Shown: positions 1 to 8,543, numbered from the stretch's first letter. The stretch is 64,000 nucleotides of DNA from Arenibaculum pallidiluteum (GCF_017355985.1 NZ_JAFIQU010000004.1:310001-374000), one strand, 5' to 3'. The notes: generated by a model from the letters alone, not told the origin. Made by a program: numbers and translations.

Positions 1-1
1 G

Positions 2-343
2 ACCCGCGAGGACCATATCGCCCCCTGGAAGTCGACCTACGCGCTGACGCAGCAGCTCGCAGGACCCGTGAAGTTCATCCTGGGCGCGTCCGGGCACATC
101 GCGGGGATCGTGAATCCGCCGGAGGCCAACAAGTACGGCTACTGGACCAACACCAAGCTGCCGGCCGACCCCGAGGAGTGGCTGGAGACCGCAAAGCAGA
201 CCCCGGGCTCCTGGTGGCCGGAATGGTCGAAGTGGTTGCAGAAATACGCCGGCGGCAAGGTGCCCGCCCGCGACCCCGCGGCCGGCCTGCTCAAGCCCAT
301 CGAGGACGCGCCCGGCAGCTACGTGGCAGCCCGCGTCTCCTGA
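2..343 (+). CDS. phaC: Class I poly(3-hydroxyalkanoate) synthase, C-terminal part (5' end outside window)
   Basis: Polymerises hydroxyacyl-CoA into polyhydroxyalkanoate storage granules in the cytoplasm. Only the last 113 codons are present, open from the window edge. The motifs REDHIAPWKS and GASGHIAGIVNPP are the conserved blocks carrying the catalytic Asp and His of the Cys-Asp-His triad; the nucleophilic Cys lies upstream of the window. The family tail follows (GYWTN, then PGSWWPEW). A GTG at 68 lies inside the conserved domain and is not the true start. The next gene is convergent. Confidence 0.93.
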   Translation, partial: TREDHIAPWKSTYALTQQLAGPVKFILGASGHIAGIVNPPEANKYGYWTNTKLPADPEEWLETAKQTPGSWWPEWSKWLQKYAGGKVPARDPAAGLLKPIEDAPGSYVAARVS

Positions 344-388
344 AGCTGGCGCCGGAAAACGGCCGGGGCCGGCAGTCGCCGGCCCCGC

Positions 389-1369
389 TCATTCCGTCCG
401 GTAGGGCGGCCGCGCATCGGGCGACGCCCCGAGGCCCAGGAGAACGCTGCCGGCGATCACGGCGGCCGCTCCGGCAGCGAGCGTCGCGTCGGGAACGGTC
501 CCGAAGGCCATCCAGCCGAAAAGAAGCGCCCAGACCATCTGGCTGTACTGCACGGGCGCGACCAGGCCCGGCCGCGCAAGGCGCAGGGCATAGGCAAGGC
601 ACAGCCGCCCGCCCGCCAGCATCAGCCCCGCCGTGGCGTAGAGCAGCCACTCCCGGGGCGTGGGCGGCACGTACCGCCCGGGCAGAAGGGCGGCATTGAC
701 CGCGATCAGGATCACGACCGGCAGAACCATGTCCGCCAGCAGCGTCGACCTGGCGCGCCAGTGGCGCACCGTCAGCATGGAGACCGCCTGCGCCGCCGCC
801 GCCCCGAACGCGGCCGCCGCGCCCCAGCCATCCGCCTCGCCGCCAGGGCGCAGCATCACGACGACCCCCGCGAAACCGAGCGCTGTCGCCATCCATTGGC
901 GGCCCGTCGGTGCCTCGCGCAGGAGCATCAGGGCGAGCAGCCCCGCCAGGATGGGGCTGGTGAAGCGGACCGCGTAGACATCCGCGATCGGCATGCGCGT
1001 GAAGGCCGCTAGCGTCAGCCAGATCATCGCGACCGACGGGACGCCGCGGGCCAGCACGACCAGCAGCGTGCCTGCGGACTGCACCCGCAGCCCGCCCAGC
1101 GCGCGGCCCGCCGGCAGGGCGAAGAGGCAGGCGAAGACGCCCGACAGCAGCAGGATCTGAGGCAGCGGATGGCCGGCGCTCAGCAGCTTGGAGACCACGT
1201 CCATGCCGGAGAAGAGCGCAAAGCCCAGGACTGCCAGGACGAAACCGGCCCGGGGTCGGTCGGCGGCGTTCCCGGGAGGCGGCCGTGGCGGCGACAGTGG
1301 CGACGGCCGCGGCGGCGACAGTGGCGACGGCCGCGGCGGCGACAGTGGCGATGGCCGCGGCGGCGCCAT
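389..1369 (-). CDS. EamA/DMT-superfamily transporter
   Basis: Predicted inner-membrane exporter of about 10 transmembrane helices, formed by two EamA-like halves (FVLAVLGFALFSGMDVVSK begins the first). The substrate cannot be read from sequence; relatives export amino acids, nucleobases or other metabolites. The length of 326 aa is slightly above the usual 290-310 because of an N-terminal extension made of three copies of an 8-residue proline-rich unit (PPRPSPLS) encoded by a 24-bp tandem repeat. The extension precedes the first membrane helix and would face the cytoplasm. The ATG at 1369 sits directly before the repeats. A start downstream of the repeats is possible, but no ATG is seen before helix 1. 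Confidence 0.82.
   Translation of the reverse strand: MAPPRPSPLSPPRPSPLSPPRPSPLSPPRPPPGNAADRPRAGFVLAVLGFALFSGMDVVSKLLSAGHPLPQILLLSGVFACLFALPAGRALGGLRVQSAGTLLVVLARGVPSVAMIWLTLAAFTRMPIADVYAVRFTSPILAGLLALMLLREAPTGRQWMATALGFAGVVVMLRPGGEADGWGAAAAFGAAAAQAVSMLTVRHWRARSTLLADMVLPVVILIAVNAALLPGRYVPPTPREWLLYATAGLMLAGGRLCLAYALRLARPGLVAPVQYSQMVWALLFGWMAFGTVPDATLAAGAAAVIAGSVLLGLGASPDARPPYRTE
1287..1358. repeat. Three 24-bp tandem repeats at the 5' end of the DMT transporter gene
   Basis: Three head-to-tail copies of a 24-bp unit (1287-1310, 1311-1334, 1335-1358). The first two are identical and the third differs by one base. The length is a multiple of three, so copy-number change would add or remove 8 residues without shifting frame. 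Confidence 0.9.
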
Positions 1370-1406
1370 GAGCGGCCCCTGCCCCGGCGCGCCGGCGCGC
1401 CGGCGC

Positions 1407-1949
1407 TCAGCGCGCCGCGGCCGTGCCGCCGGGGGCCGCGTAGCTGCGGGCCAGCTCCACGTAATGCGCCGCCGAGACCGGGAAGAAGGCGAGCTCTTCC
1501 TCCGTCAGGTCGCGCAGGTGGCGTGCCGGGCTCCCGGCCCAGAGCTGTCCGCGCGGGACCCGCTTGCCTGGCGTGACAAGCGCGCCCGCCGCGACCATGG
1601 CCTGGGTCTCGACAACGACGTCGTCCATGACGCAGGCCTTCATGCCGATGAAGGCGCTGCTCTCCACCGTGCAGGCGTGCAGGACGGCGGCATGGCCGAC
1701 GGTCACGTCGTCGCCGACATAGGTTCCCTGCCCGCGACTGGCCACGTGAATGATCGTTCCGTCCTGGATGTTGGTGCGCGCGCCGATGCGGATCTCGTTC
1801 ACGTCTCCGCGCAGCACGGAGCCGAACCAGATCCCGCTGTCCGCGCCGATCTCTACGTCCCCGATCACGATGGAGGTGGGCGCCAGGAAGACCGAGGGCG
1901 CGACGACGGGCATCCGTCCGTGATGCGGCAGGATCAGGGCATCGGCCAC
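1407..1949 (-). CDS. Gamma-class carbonic anhydrase family protein (left-handed beta-helix)
   Basis: 180-residue hexapeptide-repeat protein of the gamma-carbonic anhydrase/YrdA/PaaY group, predicted to bind metal between subunits of a trimer. Hexapeptide turns run from about residue 20 to 140 (IVIGDVEIGADSGIW, VLRGDVNEIRIG). The three histidine ligands are visible in DGTIIHVA and VTVGHAAVLHAC. Whether it is an active carbonic anhydrase is uncertain, as many close relatives are not. The gene is monocistronic-looking, with a 273-bp upstream space containing a perfect 7-3-7 palindrome. Confidence 0.9.
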   Translation of the reverse strand: MADALILPHHGRMPVVAPSVFLAPTSIVIGDVEIGADSGIWFGSVLRGDVNEIRIGARTNIQDGTIIHVASRGQGTYVGDDVTVGHAAVLHACTVESSAFIGMKACVMDDVVVETQAMVAAGALVTPGKRVPRGQLWAGSPARHLRDLTEEELAFFPVSAAHYVELARSYAAPGGTAAAR

Positions 1950-2054
1950 GGGACGTCTCCGAATACGGTGGAAGCGGCCTCCCTTCTAGATCAGGATCGA
2001 CGCGGAAGGAACCGCCGCCGCATGAATCATCCCTATTGGCACGCCGCCAAAGCT

Positions 2055-2071
2055 GTGTGACAGGGTCACAC
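2055..2071. promoter_or_regulatory. Perfect 7-3-7 palindrome upstream of the gamma-CA gene (candidate operator)
   Basis: GTGTGAC-AGG-GTCACAC, about 105 bp upstream of the carbonic anhydrase start and 150 bp downstream of the CpXC gene. The half-sites resemble CRP/FNR-type TGTGA/TCACA, but the spacing (5 between the pentamers instead of 6) does not fit the classical CRP site. It lacks a T-run, so it is unlikely to be a terminator. The rest of 1950-2222 shows no gene. Confidence 0.4.
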
Positions 2072-2222
2072 CCGGCAGATCCTGGAGGCTGCCGCCGCAG
2101 TTGCCGCCCTCAGCGTTTACCGACGGCACCTTGCCCGGGCGGGGAGATGGGACGTGGCGCGGAACTTTCCTCTCTGATCATCGGTCGGGGGTAGGGCTCA
2201 GGCCCCGGCCCGTTGCATCCGT

Positions 2223-2921
2223 CTACTCATTCCGCTCACCTGACGCCGGAACAAGCACTCTGTTGATGTCGACGAAGGGGCCTTGCGAAATCTCCGCGCG
2301 CAAGGCGGCCCATGCAGCCGGATTGGCTTCGATCCCGGTCAGCAAGGTCCGAGGAGCCGTCAGGAATGCCTTTGCTTGCTCCGTACCGGGATCGATCCAG
2401 GCGAAGGTGATCTCGTCCTGGTCGCCCCCAACAAGCCGCAGCTCGGTCTGGTCCAGGTGAACGGTACCGGATTCGCGCATGACCGCGACCTTAGCCAGTT
2501 CGACGAGCTCGTCGTCCAATCCCAGGTCCTGGCATCTCAGTTTCTCAGCAAAGGCCGGCCACCCGAACACAAGCCGCACCCTGAACTCTCTCCCCATGGC
2601 GCGGACGGGCAGCGGCGTCAGCGGCCCGAACGCCTCCTGGAACATGTCCAATGCGTCCTCCTCCCGGTCCGACCATTCCAGAAGATCCGAAGCGGGGTGG
2701 GCGAGGATCCAACTACGGCGCTCCACGTCGAGATAGACGAGATCGCATGGCGCTCGACCTTGCTGGTCGCAGCCCGGGCATCCGCTGGCCTGCAACGATC
2801 CGTCGAGTATTGCGTCGCGGAGATCCGGCCGCCGGTCGGCGTTGATGCTGGCGAAGGTCTCGAAGGCGAGAGCATGACCGCATGCGGGGCAGGCGCCTTC
2901 CACCGGGACGATGAGAGACAT
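2223..2921 (-). CDS. CpXC-domain protein
   Basis: 232-residue cytoplasmic protein of unknown function. The N-terminal 60 residues hold two CPxC pairs (C11-P-A-C14 and C48-P-G-C51) plus C59, the signature of the CpXC family, which presumably makes a zinc knuckle. The remainder is a mixed alpha/beta region without motifs I recognise. It is the last gene of a probable three-gene minus-strand operon, starting 27 bp after the metallopeptidase-like gene. The CpXC family has no established role that I can name; partnership with the two upstream genes is inferred only from position. Confidence 0.8.
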   Translation of the reverse strand: MSLIVPVEGACPACGHALAFETFASINADRRPDLRDAILDGSLQASGCPGCDQQGRAPCDLVYLDVERRSWILAHPASDLLEWSDREEDALDMFQEAFGPLTPLPVRAMGREFRVRLVFGWPAFAEKLRCQDLGLDDELVELAKVAVMRESGTVHLDQTELRLVGGDQDEITFAWIDPGTEQAKAFLTAPRTLLTGIEANPAAWAALRAEISQGPFVDINRVLVPASGERNE

Positions 2922-2948
2922 CGGGGATCCTTGGCGATCGTATCGGGC

Positions 2949-4769
2949 TCAGACGGCCGGCCGGCCGTCGACATTTTCCCTGAACCACTTGTAGAGGTCG
3001 TGGCCCTTCGCGAGCTTCCCGAGATAATACATGGCGTAGAGCTCGGCGAACCATTCGCCCGGCGCACGCCACTGGTAGTCGCTGACCTGTGTTTCCTGTC
3101 GCTTGGCGAGCGAATAGCTCCACCAGTCACCCGGGTAACTTTCGATATAGACACGGTCTCCGATGGCCACCTTCGCGGCCTCGGACGGCCCCTTCATGTA
3201 GAGCACCTTCGACTTTGATGCCTTCCTGATCGCGCGGCAGCGTTCGACCGCGGGATGCGCCGACACCGCCCTCTCGTCGATCCTCGGCATGGGGATGAGG
3301 GTCGCCCTGAGCGCCTGGTCCATCGCCTCGGCTGCTTCGTCGACAGTCAGGCCGTCCTCGACGACACGCCTGGTAAGCTCGACGGCCTCTTTCGTGGTGA
3401 GCTTGCAATCGGTTCTCGCGGCCTGCAGGGCACTCGACGGATCCTCCATCGTGGTGAGCAGATCTTGATATGCCGCCACGAACTTCGTCTTCTTCATCGT
3501 CCTCGCGGCGGCGCTCACACGGTCCATGCAGCTGTGGGCAGTATTGTTTGCCAGCTTGATCTCATTGTAGACCACGCCGATTTCAGGCTCCGACCCTTCA
3601 AGAACGTTCTTGAGATAGCACTTGAGGCCGCCCTTCACTTCGCTGGGAAAGGCATCGAAGAAACCCATCGCCGCGCCGATCTTTTCAGCCGCCCTGTCGG
3701 AATCCAGGTCCTCCCATTTCCCGAACTTAGCCAATCCACGGTTACCGGCCATGATGCCGTTCTTTGTGTCGACGGCGTGCCCGATCTCATGCAGCGTCGC
3801 GAAGGCGAATCCTTCGAACCATGTCGATTTTCGGTTTGCGTCTTTCCTCGGGAACGGAAGATGGCTCGAAGCCGGCAGATTGATGACTACGCGTCCTGCT
3901 TGATAGTAATTTCCGTCTTCGAGAAATTTTCTTATTCCACTCAGTCCCTTGTTCATCTCGAAGACGTTGAGCGCATTATTGGCGAAGGTGTGGTCCTCAG
4001 GTAGGCCCGCCATCAGCTTGTAGAATCTGGCGGGGGCCTTGCTGGTCGGGGTGCCTTCGAGACGTTTGATCTTGAACCGCTTGAGCATCGCCGTCGTGGC
4101 GATCCTCCTGGACAATGCGTCGCCCTTGGTGCCCATCGCCTCCATGACGGCGTCGATCGTAGCCCTGCCCCCCGCATCCTGGAGGAGGTCCCCGATCGCA
4201 GTCTCGAGATCCGCCTGATTCAGGGTCTTCCATTCCGCGAGGATCTTTTCGGCCGGCTTCGAGGCAAGCTTCCTGGCCTTCTTGATGGCGTCCGTCACTT
4301 CGGCGTTGAGCTTGCCCAGCTGCTTGTACGCGATCTTGTCCGGCAGGCTTGCGTTGCCTGCCGCCCGAACCGCATCCGCCGCAGTCTTCCTGAAGCCTGC
4401 GGTATCCGCATCCGTGCTCTTCTCGAGCATCACGATCCGCTGCTCGAGCGCACGAACACTCGTGAGCAGCTTGTCGATCCGCTTGAGCATCTGTTGCTCG
4501 GTGGGCTGGCCCTTCATCGACCTCGCCAAGGCACCGACCTGAGGCGGCGCATCGGCCGAGACCGTCGTGATCGCCTCGGGCGTCTCGGCCAATCCGGTCA
4601 AGGCGGGCGGAAGGTCGACCATCGTTCCTTCTGCCGAGCCTTCCTGGACAAGCGCCTCCTCCGCGATCGCCTCGTCCATCTCGGAGGCAGCGGTCGTCGT
4701 GCCCGGCACGCCCAGCTTCAGCTTCCATGCCTCGACGGCATCCAGATCATCGTTCTCGTTCTGCGGCAT
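2949..4769 (-). CDS. Unknown protein with HExxH zinc-metallopeptidase-like core
   Basis: 606 residues, no signal peptide. Residues about 90-130 (MLKRIDKLL, ALEQRIVMLEK) look like a coiled coil. Residues 130-250 are Lys/Ala-rich and helical. The core contains TLHEIGHAVD with HExxH at 327-331, in the pattern of zinc metallopeptidases. A second conserved-looking block near the C-terminus (GEWFAELYAMYYLG, Glu about 576) could supply a third glutamate ligand, though about 245 residues separate them. A helical insertion with a TRRVVEDGLTVDEAAEAMDQ segment lies between. It is the middle gene of the operon (60 bp after the duplicated-domain gene, 27 bp before the CpXC gene). Metallopeptidase activity is inferred from the motif; substrate and role (toxin, effector or housekeeping) are unknown. 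Bases around 3880-3980 look less GC-rich than the surroundings. Confidence 0.75.
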   Translation of the reverse strand: MPQNENDDLDAVEAWKLKLGVPGTTTAASEMDEAIAEEALVQEGSAEGTMVDLPPALTGLAETPEAITTVSADAPPQVGALARSMKGQPTEQQMLKRIDKLLTSVRALEQRIVMLEKSTDADTAGFRKTAADAVRAAGNASLPDKIAYKQLGKLNAEVTDAIKKARKLASKPAEKILAEWKTLNQADLETAIGDLLQDAGGRATIDAVMEAMGTKGDALSRRIATTAMLKRFKIKRLEGTPTSKAPARFYKLMAGLPEDHTFANNALNVFEMNKGLSGIRKFLEDGNYYQAGRVVINLPASSHLPFPRKDANRKSTWFEGFAFATLHEIGHAVDTKNGIMAGNRGLAKFGKWEDLDSDRAAEKIGAAMGFFDAFPSEVKGGLKCYLKNVLEGSEPEIGVVYNEIKLANNTAHSCMDRVSAAARTMKKTKFVAAYQDLLTTMEDPSSALQAARTDCKLTTKEAVELTRRVVEDGLTVDEAAEAMDQALRATLIPMPRIDERAVSAHPAVERCRAIRKASKSKVLYMKGPSEAAKVAIGDRVYIESYPGDWWSYSLAKRQETQVSDYQWRAPGEWFAELYAMYYLGKLAKGHDLYKWFRENVDGRPAV

Positions 4770-4829
4770 CTTCGGCTCGGTGGTCGGCGGACATAGGGGC
4801 CGGTAATGGAAACGTCCGTCAGCGGTCGG

Positions 4830-6281
4830 TCATGCTGGAAGGCTGCGCTCCATGTCCGCGAGCGCGGCCGAGAGCGTCCTGCGGGCCGTGATGCGGACGC
4901 CGAACGGGTTTCGCTCGAAGGTGGCGAGCAGGTCATCGTCCAGCTTTCCGCGAACCGACGAAATTGCTGCTCGAATCCGCGTCGTGTCGAGCTGGCCGCT
5001 CGGCTGCCCCTGCGTCCCGGCCAGCGCCTGCGAGAGGGGGACAGTCAAGGCCTCCATGAGGCTGTCCAGGCGTGTGCGCGCGATCACGTGGAGATCCGGA
5101 TCCTGGGATGATAGGAGGACGTCGCGCAACGTCTCGAACTGTACGGTTGTCCGGCGAACCGCCCCCGTCCAGGCGGTCCTGATCACGTCAATTCCGGAAA
5201 TGGCCTCAGCTCCGGTGTCCGGTCCGCCCATGGGCGGCTGAAGCCCGGAGATGGCATCGAGGAGGACGCCGAGCGCGACCTCGGCCTGATCCAGTGCGCC
5301 GATGCCGAACGCGTCCAATGCGGCCTGGTAGGCGTCGGCGAGTCTTGGTTCGGCTTCCGGATGGATTGTGGCAAGCTCCCTTAGCGTCGGGATCAGTTCC
5401 TTGATCCGGCTGCGGATCCTTCCGGACTGGTCCTCGCGGCCGGCTTCCATCGGCGCCTGAGGTTCGGCCTCATCTTGAGCAGGGTCCTCATCTGGGTGCA
5501 CCTGCCGGTCCGGTCCGAGCACGACGACCTGCAACGGCAGGCCATGTCCGGCCAGCAGGGCACGTAGAGACATGCGCAACCCGCTGACCGGCTTCTTCTC
5601 GCAGGCGAAGGTGGCGATGTGGCCATCGATCGTGACAGTGCCCCAGCTGCCGGACTTGGCGGCGATCTCCTGCTTTACGATTTTCGCCAGCTTGAGCCCG
5701 CTGAACCGGGCATGCAGTCCCAGGCGGTCAGCGCCGGGATCTCCGCATCGGCCATAGGCGAAGGTGACTGGGGTCTTTCGCGCGAGCTTTAGGAGCTTGA
5801 CCATCCTGTCCCGCGCGAAAAGCGTGCCCGGTCCCGGCTCCTCATCGTCTTCCGCCTCTTGCTCCTCAATGTCGTCCCGCGCTGGCTCCGGGCGCGGCGT
5901 CGGTTTCGGCGCGTTCACTGCGGCCGAACTCTCCACCATCGCGGGTTGGGGATCGCTTGCCCCAGGCTCGACGATTTCGACCTTCAGGCCAAGGCTGTTC
6001 CGCTTGAACCAGACCTCGAGTGCCTTGCGGTGCCTGGAGCCGTCCTTGTCCACGACGATGATCGCGGTGCTTCCATCGCATGTGGCCGTGCCGAAGAAGC
6101 CTTTGGCGCAACCCTCCTTGCGAAGGATCGCAAACAGGCGTGCCCCGTCCTGGCGCCTGTCGACCAGGAGCTGACCGTCCAGCGGATCCGTCGCGAAGCC
6201 GAACGCAAAGTTGACCGGCGTCGTCTTGGCGGCCTTGAGCAACTTCGCTGCCTCGAAGGGCTCCTGAGCAGCTGCGGTCAT
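4830..6281 (-). CDS. Unknown protein with a tandemly duplicated ~95-residue domain
   Basis: 483 residues from the ATG at 6281 (MTAAAQEPFEAAKLL). The open frame extends further upstream, but that part reads as non-coding. Residues about 9-107 and 160-258 are two copies of one domain. Each opens with KLLK-A-(K/R)-(K/T)-TPV-F-(F/Y)-G, continues through a GT-T-DG strand pair, and ends in a Leu-rich helix plus LPLQVVVLG/LGLKVEIVE. An acidic linker (IEEQEAEDDEEPGPG) joins them. The C-terminal 220 residues are helical (IKELIPTLRELATIHPEAEP, later LSAALADMERSLPA). No catalytic motif, membrane segment or signal is seen. It is the first gene of the three-gene operon. I do not recognise the family. Confidence 0.72.
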   Translation of the reverse strand: MTAAAQEPFEAAKLLKAAKTTPVNFAFGFATDPLDGQLLVDRRQDGARLFAILRKEGCAKGFFGTATCDGSTAIIVVDKDGSRHRKALEVWFKRNSLGLKVEIVEPGASDPQPAMVESSAAVNAPKPTPRPEPARDDIEEQEAEDDEEPGPGTLFARDRMVKLLKLARKTPVTFAYGRCGDPGADRLGLHARFSGLKLAKIVKQEIAAKSGSWGTVTIDGHIATFACEKKPVSGLRMSLRALLAGHGLPLQVVVLGPDRQVHPDEDPAQDEAEPQAPMEAGREDQSGRIRSRIKELIPTLRELATIHPEAEPRLADAYQAALDAFGIGALDQAEVALGVLLDAISGLQPPMGGPDTGAEAISGIDVIRTAWTGAVRRTTVQFETLRDVLLSSQDPDLHVIARTRLDSLMEALTVPLSQALAGTQGQPSGQLDTTRIRAAISSVRGKLDDDLLATFERNPFGVRITARRTLSAALADMERSLPA

Positions 6282-6624
6282 GCACGCACCTCCAAGCGGC
6301 CCGTCGAGCCATAGAATGGAGCGAGTTTTCGTAAAGCTACCAGCAGTTGCGATAGGTGCCCATTCGAATGTTCGCGTCGAGTTTCCGGTCGGCGGCGCTG
6401 GTGCTTCCTGCCCGACTGCCGATGATTGGAGCGGCTGCGGATAGCCGATCGCCGGAGCTCTCGCTGCCCACACCCACTGGATAGCCGTCCTGTGCTCCAG
6501 CTGCGCACCGCAATGCGCCGGCCAAAAGCACACAGGCACATTCCACCCGGGTGGACGGGCTCCGGACAGAAGTCCGCCTGCGCCGTCAAATCGGAGGCGA
6601 TTTCGAGCCTTCTTCCGCGCCTCC
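6282..6624. other. Gene-free interval upstream of the three-gene operon
   Basis: 343 bases between two minus-strand genes. Open frames cross it on both strands, but their predicted proteins have no recognisable composition or motif. It should hold the promoter of the unknown three-gene operon (5' end at 6281) and the 3' end of the preceding transcript. I see no convincing -35/-10 pair and no strong T-tailed hairpin. Confidence 0.4.
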
Positions 6625-7341
6625 CTAGTAGCGGCGCACCGTCCCGGCGCCCGCGAAGGGATCGGGGAAGGCCCGGCCTGCATCATCCCCCCGCCAGGAG
6701 GCCGCAACCGCCTCCTGCCCGGCGCGCAGCCGGTCCAGCACGGCGCGCAGCGTCTTCACCTCGTCGCTCTCGGCGGGCGCCGCGGGCAGCGGGGAGGTCC
6801 GGGCATACCGGCCCGCGGCGAGCCCGCGGGCGGTGTCCTCCGCGGCAAGCTCGATCCTGCCGCCATCGAAACCGAGGACAGATGTGTCCTCCGCCGACAC
6901 GCGGCCGCCGCGCACGAGCCCAACCTCGACCACCATCTGGTCGAAGGCGGCAGCGGCGCCGAACTCGGTGCGCAGGCTGCCGATCCGCAACTGGACGGAA
7001 TCCACCCCCGCCTCGGCGGCCTTGCGGACATTCTCGCCCAGGGCCTCCATGGCACGGTCCACCACCGGGCGCAGCGCGTCGGGATCCTTGTACAGGACGC
7101 CCAGCACGCCCTCAATCCGGCTGCGCAGGGCAGCGCCCACGCTCTCGGCCGTGCGACCCTCCTTCGGCAGGTCGAGCTGGATCGCGCCCGTGCCGGCCGG
7201 CCGTGTCGCACCATCCGGCGCGGCCTGCGCGGCAGCCGGCTCCGCGCCTGCGGCGCGGCCCGCCTTGGCCGTGGGCGCCTGGGACCGCGCGGCGGTCGCC
7301 AGCGCCGTGATGCCGACAGGAATGCCGCCGATGCCCGACAT
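6625..7341 (-). CDS. Hypothetical protein
   Basis: 238 residues. Ala/Gly-rich low-complexity N-terminus (first 60 residues), then a helical segment (LRSRIEGVLGVLYKDPDALRPVVDRAMEALGENVRKAAEAG), then a beta-rich stretch (DSVQLRIGSLRTEFG, FDQMVVEVGLVRGG). No signal peptide or membrane helix. The flanking genes on the same strand are unrelated. Family not recognised. The codon pattern (G/C at third positions) supports this frame. Confidence 0.6.
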   Translation of the reverse strand: MSGIGGIPVGITALATAARSQAPTAKAGRAAGAEPAAAQAAPDGATRPAGTGAIQLDLPKEGRTAESVGAALRSRIEGVLGVLYKDPDALRPVVDRAMEALGENVRKAAEAGVDSVQLRIGSLRTEFGAAAAFDQMVVEVGLVRGGRVSAEDTSVLGFDGGRIELAAEDTARGLAAGRYARTSPLPAAPAESDEVKTLRAVLDRLRAGQEAVAASWRGDDAGRAFPDPFAGAGTVRRY

Positions 7342-7437
7342 TGCGCCTCCCGCTGCAGCCCCCCGCTGGAGCTCTCCGCCCGACCGGACGGCGCCCGGCA
7401 GGGCACCCCGATCGGACGGATGATAGCCGAGCCTGGC

Positions 7438-8496
7438 TCAGGGGAACAGGCCGATCCCCTCGAGCCCCATGGTCTCGCCATGGCCGAGCATCAGGTTCAT
7501 GTTCTGGATCGCTTGGCCGGACGCACCTTTCACCAGGTTGTCCAGGACCGAGAGCACGATCGCTCTGCCCGGCAGCCGGTCGGCGAAGACGGACAGGTGC
7601 AGCTCGTTGCTGCCGCGCACGTGCTTGGTGTGCGGGACGACACCGGCCGGCAGCACCTTCACGAAGGGCTCGGCCCGGTACCGCTCGGCCAGCGCGGCGC
7701 GCAGGTCGTCGGCGCTCCGCCCCCGGGCAAGCCGGACATAGGTCGTGATGAACTCGCCCCGGTTCATGGGGATCAGGTGCGGCGTGAAGGCGATGGTCAC
7801 TGGCCGCCCGGCGGCCAGGGACAGCTCCTGCTCCATCTCGGGCATGTGGCGATGGCGCCCGACGCCATAGGCGTGCATGCCCTCGGCGACCTCGCAGAAC
7901 AGGTTCTGCTGCTTGGCGTCCCGCCCGGCACCGCTGACGCCGGACTTGGCATCCACGATGATGTCCTCGGCCTCGACAAGGCCGTCCAGCAGCAGCGGCA
8001 GCAGCGGCAGCAGCGTCGCCGTCGGGTAGCAGCCGGGGTTCGCGACCAGCCGCGCACTCCGGATGCCCTGGCGGTTCAGCTCGGTCAGGCCGTACACCGC
8101 CTGCTTCTGCAGGTCGGGCGCCTTGTGGGCGTGGCCATACCATTCCGCATAGCTGTCCAGGTCCGTCAGCCGGAAATCGGCCGAGAGATCGACCACAGGC
8201 AGGTGACCGGGCAGCGCCGCGATGATCTCCTGCGTCGTGCCGTGAGGCAGCGCGCAGAAGACGAAGTCGACACCGTCCCAGCGCACGTCCTCCACCTTCA
8301 CCAGCGGCGGCAGGCCGAGATGGGCGAGGTGCGGGAACACCTCGGCCATGGGCTTGCCGGCCTGGCGCTCCGCGGTCAGGGCCGCGATGCGCGCGCCCGG
8401 GTGGCGGACCAGCAGGCGCAGCAGCTCGGCGCCGGTATAGCCGCTGGCGCCGAGGATCGCGATCCGGACGGGGGAGATGTCGGGAGAGGCGGGCAT
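7438..8496 (-). CDS. argC: N-acetyl-gamma-glutamyl-phosphate reductase (type 1)
   Basis: Third step of arginine biosynthesis: NADPH-dependent reduction of N-acetylglutamyl phosphate to the semialdehyde, in the cytoplasm. 352 aa, the normal length for the long (type 1) form. The N-terminal Rossmann motif is GASGYTGAELLRLL; the catalytic cysteine is in NPGCYPTATLLPLL; the family blocks VSGAGR and TPHLIPMNRGE follow. It lies downstream of the rplM-rpsI operon on the same strand but behind a strong terminator, so it is probably transcribed separately. Confidence 0.96.
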   Translation of the reverse strand: MPASPDISPVRIAILGASGYTGAELLRLLVRHPGARIAALTAERQAGKPMAEVFPHLAHLGLPPLVKVEDVRWDGVDFVFCALPHGTTQEIIAALPGHLPVVDLSADFRLTDLDSYAEWYGHAHKAPDLQKQAVYGLTELNRQGIRSARLVANPGCYPTATLLPLLPLLLDGLVEAEDIIVDAKSGVSGAGRDAKQQNLFCEVAEGMHAYGVGRHRHMPEMEQELSLAAGRPVTIAFTPHLIPMNRGEFITTYVRLARGRSADDLRAALAERYRAEPFVKVLPAGVVPHTKHVRGSNELHLSVFADRLPGRAIVLSVLDNLVKGASGQAIQNMNLMLGHGETMGLEGIGLFP

Positions 8497-8543
8497 GGAC
8501 TCCTCCTGATGGGCGAGGCTGGTGTGCGGGGCCTGAAAGACGA

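Noticed and set aside
2223-6624. Recent mobile element or integrase island
   Set aside because: No transposase, integrase, flanking direct repeats or tRNA attachment site are visible; only the unusual gene content suggests transfer.
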